The translations under genes and the position numbers were made by a program. Positions 13,760-17,971 of a DNA stretch of 17,971 nucleotides are shown here, piece by piece (within the stretch, counting starts at the first letter, position 1; every line of letters begins with the position of its first letter). Where the stretch lies: positions 1 to 17,971 of the forward strand of contig JAHIVD010000066.1 in NCBI GenBank assembly GCA_018816815.1. The letters run 5' to 3'. This stretch comes from Patescibacteria group bacterium. GTDB taxonomy: Bacteria; Patescibacteriota; Microgenomatia; Daviesbacterales; UBA10151. Under the pieces are notes generated by a model that made no database searches, was not told the DNA's origin, and saw only the letters and a list, made by a program, of their open reading frames with translations.

Positions 13760-13896
13760 TAGATCGAAAGCTTAACTCTACCGGCAACTCTTCTTCTTTT
13801 TAAAACTTTTCTGCCGCCGGCAGTTGCAATTCTGGCTCTGAATCCGTGTTTTCTAGCCCTTTTTAATTTTTTCGGCTGGTATGTCCTTTTTGGCAT
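13759..13896 (-). CDS. rpmH: 50S ribosomal protein bL34
   Basis: 45 residues and almost the full consensus: MPKRTYQPKK, then HGFRARIATAGGRKVLKRRR. This tiny basic protein of the large subunit heads the rpmH-rnpA-yidD-yidC operon and points away from dnaA, as in many bacteria. The frame stays open far upstream (to 14085) with a hydrophobic stretch, but that part is only a by-product of a pyrimidine-rich strand; the bL34 start is fixed by homology at the ATG 13894-13896. No Shine-Dalgarno precedes it; an extended -10 ends 7 nt upstream. Confidence 0.96.
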   Translation of the reverse strand: MPKRTYQPKKLKRARKHGFRARIATAGGRKVLKRRRVAGRVKLSI

Positions 13897-13903
13897 GTAA
13901 TGA

Positions 13904-13912
13904 ATCTTACCA
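13904..13912 (-). promoter_or_regulatory. Extended -10 of the rpmH operon
   Basis: Minus strand TGG-TAAGAT, an extended -10 form. It ends 7 nt before the rpmH ATG, implying a transcript that starts at or next to the start codon. No convincing -35 is present at the expected distance. Confidence 0.45.
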
Positions 13913-14185
13913 GAAAATTTAACTCTTGTATAGCCATACACGACCCATAAACCACGTAGATCAATCTCTTGTCGGATTATTAGAATCAATAAAAAAACAA
14001 GAAAAAATAAAACTAACAAGAAAAAGAATAATATACCTATAAAGGGGTATTGGAGAAATAAAAAGAAAGAAGGAAATAAAAGCAAATAGAAGATCAGCGA
14101 GGAGGAAACGCGCTATGTTTTTAAAAAATGATCTAGTTCTTAATAGTTTCTCTATATTGTAAGTTAGGAACTGAATAGATTAAAT

Positions 14186-14214
14186 TGTGGATAACTGATT
14201 TTGACTTATCCACA
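14186..14214. promoter_or_regulatory. Inverted pair of perfect DnaA boxes upstream of dnaA
   Basis: TGTGGATAA (14186-14194, box on the minus strand) and TTATCCACA (14206-14214, plus strand), with an 11-bp gap. They lie about 50 bp upstream of the dnaA -10, so they could serve dnaA autoregulation and the left half of the origin. Confidence 0.85.
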
Positions 14215-14266
14215 AAACAAAGCCAAAATCATCCTGATTAAACAAAACAAGTTAAAGAATTTATTT

Positions 14267-14272
14267 TATAAT
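14267..14272 (+). promoter_or_regulatory. dnaA -10 box
   Basis: A perfect TATAAT, 12 nt before the dnaA ATG. No good -35 lies at 16-18 bp and no Shine-Dalgarno lies between, so the leader would be about 5 nt or absent. Confidence 0.45.
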
Positions 14273-14284
14273 CTGCCCCAAATT

Positions 14285-15619
14285 ATGGACAACCTGCGTC
14301 TTTGGCAAAAATTTTTAAATACCATTAAACCAAGTATCAGTTCTGCAAACCTCAGAACGTTTTTTTCTCAAACCCTTCTTAAGTCAGTTGATGGCAATAA
14401 AGTTATACTAGCCACACCTTCAGCCTTTATAAAAGAAACACTTAAACAAAGACATTTACCCTTAATCGAAGATGTTTTTGGAAAACTACTAAACAAAAAA
14501 GTGAATATTAAATTCATTATCAAAGAAGCACTGGTAGGGGACAAGAGTCAAACAGATGAAGATTTTTTCAAACCAATTCAGTCTCCTGCAAGTATTCTTA
14601 ATCCCAAATATACCTTATCAAATTATGTAGTAGGCCCTTCAAATAATGTAGCTTATGCAGCTGCTCAAGCTATTGTCCAAAACCCAGGCACTTCTTATAA
14701 TCCTTTGTTTATCTACGGGGGGACAGGTGTGGGTAAAACCCACCTAATGCTGGGTATTGGGAATGCTATTTTAGATAAAGAAACACACGCCAAAGTTATC
14801 TATTCTTCTTCTGAAAAGTTCATGAACGATTATGTTGAAGCAATCCAAACCCGTAAAACAGGAGATTTGCGAACCAAATACCGCTCTTTGGATTTATTGC
14901 TGGTTGATGATATCCAATTTTTCTCAGGAAGAGAAGGAACCCAGGAAGAGTTTTTTCATACATTTAACGAACTAATTGGTAAAAACTCTCAAATAGTTCT
15001 CACCTCAGACAGATCACCTCATGAAATCGCTAAACTTGAAGACAGACTTAAGTCCCGGTTTGCCGGAGGATTAATGATTGACATCCAAGCACCTGATTTT
15101 GATACCAGAGTAGCAATTCTTAGATCAAAGTGTCTGGAGCGCAAAATTGTTCTACCTGAAGAAACCTTAAAACTACTGGCAGCATCTTTTGATGCTAACA
15201 TTAGAGAACTGGAGGGACAGTTGGTTGGAATCCTGCAGCTGCTTCAAGCCCAAAACCTACCTCTTACTAACGAAAACATTAGTAAGCATCTGCAAAATAG
15301 AGGCACTATAAAACAAAATATTAAAGTTGAGCCAAAAAAAGTCCTGGAAACCGTTTGCCAGTATTTTAATTTAAACCAAAAAGATTTAATCGGCGCAAGA
15401 AGACAAAAAGAATTAGTCCTGCCAAGACATCTAACTATGTTTATCTTGAGCGAACAGTTTAATTTAACTGTTGAAAAAATAGGGTTGTTGTTGGGTAAAA
15501 GAGACCATACTACTGTTATGCATGGCAGGGACAAAATCAGGAAATTAGCGAACCATGACAGGGAAGTACAAAAAATGTTGATTGAGATAAAACAAAAACT
15601 ACAAGTTTTAAGTAATTAA
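14285..15619 (+). CDS. dnaA: Chromosomal replication initiator DnaA
   Basis: 444 residues from the ATG at 14285. DnaA binds DnaA boxes, melts the origin and loads the helicase. Domain I is at the N-terminus (LWQKFLNTIKPSISSANLRTFF). Domain III is an AAA+ module with Walker A GGTGVGKT (145-152), Walker B LLLVDDIQF (204-212), a sensor segment IVLTSDRSP and the Arg-finger region LKSRFAGG. Domain IV has the DNA-binding signature RDHTTVMHGRDKI (406-418). A longer frame from a TTG at 14201 is rejected: it would encode one of the DnaA boxes and adds residues before domain I. It diverges from rpmH and is followed by an origin-like spacer. Confidence 0.97.
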   Translation: MDNLRLWQKFLNTIKPSISSANLRTFFSQTLLKSVDGNKVILATPSAFIKETLKQRHLPLIEDVFGKLLNKKVNIKFIIKEALVGDKSQTDEDFFKPIQSPASILNPKYTLSNYVVGPSNNVAYAAAQAIVQNPGTSYNPLFIYGGTGVGKTHLMLGIGNAILDKETHAKVIYSSSEKFMNDYVEAIQTRKTGDLRTKYRSLDLLLVDDIQFFSGREGTQEEFFHTFNELIGKNSQIVLTSDRSPHEIAKLEDRLKSRFAGGLMIDIQAPDFDTRVAILRSKCLERKIVLPEETLKLLAASFDANIRELEGQLVGILQLLQAQNLPLTNENISKHLQNRGTIKQNIKVEPKKVLETVCQYFNLNQKDLIGARRQKELVLPRHLTMFILSEQFNLTVEKIGLLLGKRDHTTVMHGRDKIRKLANHDREVQKMLIEIKQKLQVLSN

Positions 15620-15622
15620 CTT

Positions 15623-15646
15623 AAATTCAACATAAAATTTAACATA
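15623..15646 (+). repeat. 12-bp tandem repeat, two copies
   Basis: AAATTCAACATA (15623-15634) followed directly by AAATTTAACATA (15635-15646), one mismatch. It lies 3 bp after the dnaA stop. Confidence 0.7.
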
Positions 15647-15717
15647 AATAGAACGCATAAATTATTTGTTTTTTAACTAAAAGCAAAACCAAAGCCAAAG
15701 CTTACAAAAGCTACCAG

Positions 15718-15747
15718 TTAAAGTTAATAAAATTAAAGTTTATAAAA
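15718..15747 (+). repeat. AT-rich 15-bp tandem repeat, candidate unwinding element
   Basis: TTAAAGTTAATAAAA (15718-15732) followed directly by TTAAAGTTTATAAAA (15733-15747), one mismatch. It lies 24 bp before the DnaA box array, a place and composition that resemble the AT-rich repeats of E. coli and other origins. Confidence 0.65.
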
Positions 15748-15771
15748 TGTTCATATGTTCACAAACAGAAC

Positions 15772-15811
15772 TTTTCCACAAAAATCCTTTGTTATCCACA
15801 ACTTATCCACC
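15772..15811 (+). promoter_or_regulatory. Array of three DnaA boxes
   Basis: TTTTCCACA (15772-15780), TTATCCACA (15792-15800, perfect) and TTATCCACC (15803-15811), all in the same orientation with start-to-start spacings of 20 and 11 bp. Spacings close to helical turns put them on one face of the DNA. Confidence 0.85.
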
Positions 15812-15890
15812 AATTTTAAACAACCTGCTAACACGAAATTTTACCAAAAACTAGCTTTGATTTTCCTGGTTGCCAACATATCCACTGCAC

Positions 15891-15905
15891 TTACTAATAC
15901 TACTA
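15891..15905 (-). repeat. Candidate DnaA-trio run
   Basis: On the minus strand: TAG TAG TAT TAG TAA, five trinucleotides each starting TA. DnaA-trios guide DnaA onto one strand during melting. Here the nearest box on the same strand (15941-15949) is 35 bp away rather than adjacent, which weakens the assignment. Confidence 0.35.
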
Positions 15906-15924
15906 GTATTTATTAAATATATAG

Positions 15925-15930
15925 TATAAT
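15925..15930 (+). promoter_or_regulatory. -10 box of the nuclease-dnaN operon
   Basis: A perfect TATAAT, 11 nt before the GTG start at 15942, in a very AT-rich stretch and without a clear -35. A DnaA box begins 10 bp after it, so DnaA could repress or time this promoter. Confidence 0.45.
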
Positions 15931-15940
15931 CGAACACATC

Positions 15941-15949
15941 TGTGGATAA
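15941..15949 (-). promoter_or_regulatory. DnaA box overlapping the nuclease start codon
   Basis: TGTGGATAA, a perfect box on the minus strand. Bases 15942-15944 are the GTG start codon of the next gene, so the box encodes its first residues. Confidence 0.8.
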
Positions 15950-16400
15950 CCCAAACCTTTTACTTACTGGCATATTAGTTCTTTTGTTAATAATAGTTTA
16001 TCTAATAGGTAGACTTCATGGTAGAAAACCAGCAGACATTCCAACAGACCTGATAGATTTATATAAAGGTGTTCAAGATCTGCCAGCGCGGGTTTTGCAA
16101 ACTATTCAAGGGTCAATTAATCCCCAAAAGGGAAAGATGGCAGAGCTTTTGACTTATGCTGAGCTGCGGTATGATTATGATAGAATCATACCTCTTGGTC
16201 AGCCAATTGATTTTATTGGTATTAAAAATAATATGCATATTGATTTTATTGAAGTTAAATCCGGCACGACTCATTTCTTGACAGAAGAAGAAAAACATAT
16301 TAAAAATCTAATTGCTGCTGGGCGGGTTAATTTCCGTTTGATTAAAATCACAGAAGAAGAAATTCAAAAGTTCGTTGCTACCAGAAAAAAAGAAAAATGA
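15942..16400 (+). CDS. Membrane-anchored PD-(D/E)XK nuclease, Holliday-resolvase-related
   Basis: 152 residues. One N-terminal membrane helix (about 6-24) is followed by a basic segment, a linker helix and a compact nuclease-like domain. GKMAELLTYAEL (64-75) carries Glu68; GQPIDFIGI carries Asp90; and DFIEVKSG carries Glu104 and Lys106, the PD-(D/E)XK set. The closing AAGRVNFRLIKI also fits the family of bacterial endonucleases related to archaeal Holliday junction resolvase (as I recall Pfam Endonuc_Holl). Activity is inferred. GTG at 15942 is the only start available after an upstream in-frame stop at 15927-15929, and it lies inside a DnaA box. The TGA overlaps the dnaN ATG by 4 bp, so nuclease and clamp are translationally coupled. 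Confidence 0.8.
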   Translation: MDNPNLLLTGILVLLLIIVYLIGRLHGRKPADIPTDLIDLYKGVQDLPARVLQTIQGSINPQKGKMAELLTYAELRYDYDRIIPLGQPIDFIGIKNNMHIDFIEVKSGTTHFLTEEEKHIKNLIAAGRVNFRLIKITEEEIQKFVATRKKEK

Positions 16401-17500
16401 AATTTTTTTGTTTACAACAAGACCTTTTACCTTTCCTGCAATCAGTTGCAAGATCAACAGGAACCAGATCAACCCTTCCTGTGTTGGATAATGTTTTATT
16501 ATCAGCTGAAGGGCAAAAACTAAAAATAGCTGCTACGAATTTGGAAATAGGAGTTATTAAATATTTAAAAGTTGAAGTGGAGGTTCCAGGCAGTATTACA
16601 GTTCCTGCTAAAACCTTGGTTGAGCTTATTTCCGGCCTTGGGCAAAATAAAATCAGCTTAGAGACAAAAGGCGAAATTTTAACTGTAGAGTCAGGTAAAT
16701 TTAAAGCAACAATTAACGGTGTTGCGGCAGCAGAATTTCCAGCCATTCCTCTGTCTTCATCTTCAGGTATTAGTTTACCTAAAGAAGCTTTTTTAACATC
16801 TTCCGAGATTCTGTTTGCTTCAGCTGTTGATGAAGGTAGGCCGGTTTTAACAGGTATTTTAACTGATATTTCTGCCAATAAACTTGATTTTGTAGCAACA
16901 GATGGTTTCAGGCTTGCTCACCGCCGGCTGGAGCTGCCTAAAGGAAATGTTCAGTTAAAGAGTCTAATACCAAGAAAGACTTTTGAAGAAGTATTGAGGT
17001 TGATAGCAGAAGAGCGGGATTTGGAAGAAGTAGGGATTGCTACCAGTGAGAATCAGAACCAGATAGTGTTTAGTTTAGGATCTACCCAAGTTTCATCAAG
17101 ATTGATTGAAGGCCAGTTTCCTGTCTGGAGCAAGATTATTCCTCAAAAAATTATTGCCAGAGCTGCAGTTACAAAAGAGGAATTCTTAAAAGCAATCAAG
17201 TTGGCAGCGATTTTTGCCAAAAACGAGGCTAATATAGTTGTTTTAACAACAAAGAAAGGTTTTCTTAAATTGAAATCTTATACCAAAGAGGTTGGTAGTC
17301 AGGAAAATGAGATCGAAGGTGACGTAGAAGGAGAAGAACTTACAATTGCTTTTAACACTAAATTTTTGATGGATGCTATTTCAAATTCTCCCTCTTCTCA
17401 GATCATGATGGAATTTTCAGGACCTTTATCTGCCACCCTTATCAAACCAATAGGAGTTGAGGGGTTAGAGTATATTGTTATGCCGGTAAGGCTAAATTAA
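16397..17500 (+). CDS. dnaN: DNA polymerase III beta subunit (sliding clamp)
   Basis: 367 residues, full length. The dimeric ring clamps polymerase III and other replication and repair enzymes onto DNA. Three clamp domains in tandem: the start (TGTRSTLPVLDNVLLSAEGQ) is the classic first-domain strand-helix region, the middle holds DFVATDGFRLAHRRLEL, and the end has the conserved YIVMPVRLN. Its ATG overlaps the stop of the membrane nuclease gene by 4 bp, so dnaN depends on that gene for translation and probably on its promoter. In most bacteria dnaN follows dnaA directly; here the origin and the nuclease lie between. It converges on the next gene across a 68-bp gap with no clear terminator. 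Confidence 0.96.
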   Translation: MKFFCLQQDLLPFLQSVARSTGTRSTLPVLDNVLLSAEGQKLKIAATNLEIGVIKYLKVEVEVPGSITVPAKTLVELISGLGQNKISLETKGEILTVESGKFKATINGVAAAEFPAIPLSSSSGISLPKEAFLTSSEILFASAVDEGRPVLTGILTDISANKLDFVATDGFRLAHRRLELPKGNVQLKSLIPRKTFEEVLRLIAEERDLEEVGIATSENQNQIVFSLGSTQVSSRLIEGQFPVWSKIIPQKIIARAAVTKEEFLKAIKLAAIFAKNEANIVVLTTKKGFLKLKSYTKEVGSQENEIEGDVEGEELTIAFNTKFLMDAISNSPSSQIMMEFSGPLSATLIKPIGVEGLEYIVMPVRLN

Positions 17501-17568
17501 CCAGAGTAAGAAATCTTAATTTTACCGATCCTGGTTTATCAGAGTTTACCAGGAAAGTATTGGCTAAA

Positions 17569-17971
17569 TTAAACTCCACGGTAAGTAATTGTTCTAAAGT
17601 GAAAAATCTTTTCTTCTCCCCACCGTCCGACTCCATCAAATTTTGTTTCCGGTCCGATAAAAAGAGTATAGGTGGCGCCCAATAGAAAGCTTTTTACAGG
17701 TTTAATCTTGGCTGTTTTCCGGTCGCTGGAGAGCTCAACCTTATATTCCAGATCAGGTTCAAGCCTGCTTTTGAATTCTCCCACATTTTCCAGGGGTCTG
17801 TTAAAAGTAATTTCTATAACATCAACAGTAGATATAATTGTTTCCTCCAGCGGATCTGGCTTGGTTGTAACAATAGTTGGTTTGTCGTTTACAGATACAA
17901 CTTTCTTTGATCGTTCGACAGAATCTACTTGAGAAGAATTATTAGTTGCAACAGAAGCGGATTTAGAATAT
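17569..17971 (-). CDS. Ig-like (SbsA/Big_5-type) domain protein, C-terminal part
   Basis: The frame is open from the window edge to the TAA at 17569-17571; the N-terminus is outside. About 134 residues are visible. The first ~35 are a Ser/Thr/Asn-rich linker. The rest resembles a bacterial Ig-like domain of the SbsA type: an IEITFNRPLENV strand (the usual ITFSxPM pattern), a middle stretch with DLEYKVELSSDRKTAKIKP, then GATYTLFIG and a final IFHFRT strand. Such domains are found in surface and S-layer proteins. A GTG at 17784 is internal, not a start. Any membrane anchor or signal would lie upstream, outside the window. Function is unknown. Confidence 0.7.
   Translation of the reverse strand, partial: YSKSASVATNNSSQVDSVERSKKVVSVNDKPTIVTTKPDPLEETIISTVDVIEITFNRPLENVGEFKSRLEPDLEYKVELSSDRKTAKIKPVKSFLLGATYTLFIGPETKFDGVGRWGEEKIFHFRTITYRGV

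Larger units (their letters stand above)
13897..14284. other. rpmH-dnaA intergenic region
   Basis: This 388-bp divergent spacer holds the rpmH extended -10, a long strand-biased purine tract (plus strand about 13985-14106) and a GAGGAGG motif at 14099-14105. The motif precedes a 15-codon micro-ORF (ATG 14115, TAA 14160-14162, peptide MFLKNDLVLNSFSIL). Two perfect DnaA boxes and the dnaA -10 follow. It probably forms the left part of a bipartite origin. Nothing else was recognised. Confidence 0.6.
15620..15949. other. Replication origin (oriC), dnaA-downstream part
   Basis: This 322-bp gap, plus the start of the next gene, carries four DnaA boxes, AT-rich tandem repeats and a 15-bp run of TA-starting trinucleotides. 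Together with the boxes upstream of dnaA this gives a two-part origin flanking dnaA, as in Bacillus. The elements are listed separately. Origin function is inferred from this layout. Confidence 0.8.

Noticed and set aside
13897..14085. Hydrophobic N-terminal extension in frame with rpmH
   Set aside because: bL34 starts at MPKRTYQP. The upstream Phe/Leu-rich frame reflects a pyrimidine-rich strand and contains the promoter.
14201..14284. N-terminal extension of dnaA from a TTG at 14201
   Set aside because: It would encode a perfect DnaA box and adds residues before domain I. The ATG at 14285 gives a normal DnaA N-terminus and has a TATAAT 12 nt upstream.
17490..17572. 11-bp direct repeat GGCTAAATTAA at both convergent stops (17490-17500 and 17562-17572)
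   Set aside because: It is an exact match but short and AT-rich, containing stop codons of both genes. There is no mobile element or other sign of a target-site duplication between the copies.
1..17971. CRISPR array, insertion sequence or tRNA gene
   Set aside because: No regularly spaced direct repeats, transposase-like protein, terminal inverted repeats or tRNA T-loop/anticodon pattern was found on either strand.

Overview
The window looks like the replication-origin neighbourhood of a small-genome bacterium of the Candidate Phyla Radiation (Patescibacteria), possibly a Microgenomates-type lineage. The evidence is AT-rich DNA, very tight gene packing with 4-bp start/stop overlaps, a DUF4012 surface protein, a ValRS without its C-terminal arm, a very short YidD, and almost no Shine-Dalgarno sequences. 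TGA is used as a stop (doc, tsaD, the oriC nuclease), so this is not a lineage that recodes UGA. The taxonomic placement is inference.

Layout. Positions 1-3841 (+ strand): an AbrB-like antitoxin (5' end outside the window), a Doc/Fic toxin, tsaD (t6A tRNA modification), then valS. The first three are joined by 4-bp overlaps. Positions 3862-4620 (- strand): ribosomal protein bL25/CTC. Positions 4621-4938: a gene-free, GC-richer stretch that may encode an undescribed structured RNA on the - strand. Positions 4939-11750 (- strand): an envelope/glycan block consisting of an O-antigen-ligase-like polymerase, a Wzx-like flippase, an RNase HI, a large SDR-DUF4012 fusion and a GlcU/DMT-like transporter. 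Positions 11899-13896 (- strand): the conserved operon rpmH-rnpA-yidD-yidC-khpB(jag). It diverges from dnaA (14285-15619, +), followed by an oriC-like spacer, a membrane-anchored PD-(D/E)XK nuclease and dnaN (16397-17500). The window closes with the C-terminal part of an Ig-like (SbsA-type) protein on the - strand.

How it works together. DnaA-box pairs lie on both sides of dnaA, giving a bipartite origin of the Bacillus type. The second cluster sits between dnaA and a nuclease gene whose GTG start lies inside a DnaA box and which is translationally coupled to the sliding clamp gene. The rpmH operon supplies ribosome, RNase P and membrane-insertion functions. The left part supplies tRNA modification and charging plus a toxin whose relatives act on EF-Tu.

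Most noteworthy: (i) the candidate ncRNA or leader at about 4728-4935; (ii) -10 hexamers placed 7-12 nt before start codons that lack a Shine-Dalgarno (valS, rplY, rpmH, dnaA, nuclease), which suggests leaderless mRNAs; (iii) the membrane nuclease placed between oriC and dnaN; (iv) the SDR-DUF4012 fusion whose SDR part lacks the catalytic Tyr; (v) a repeat-built micro-ORF between yidC and khpB. All calls are from reading the sequence; no database search was run.
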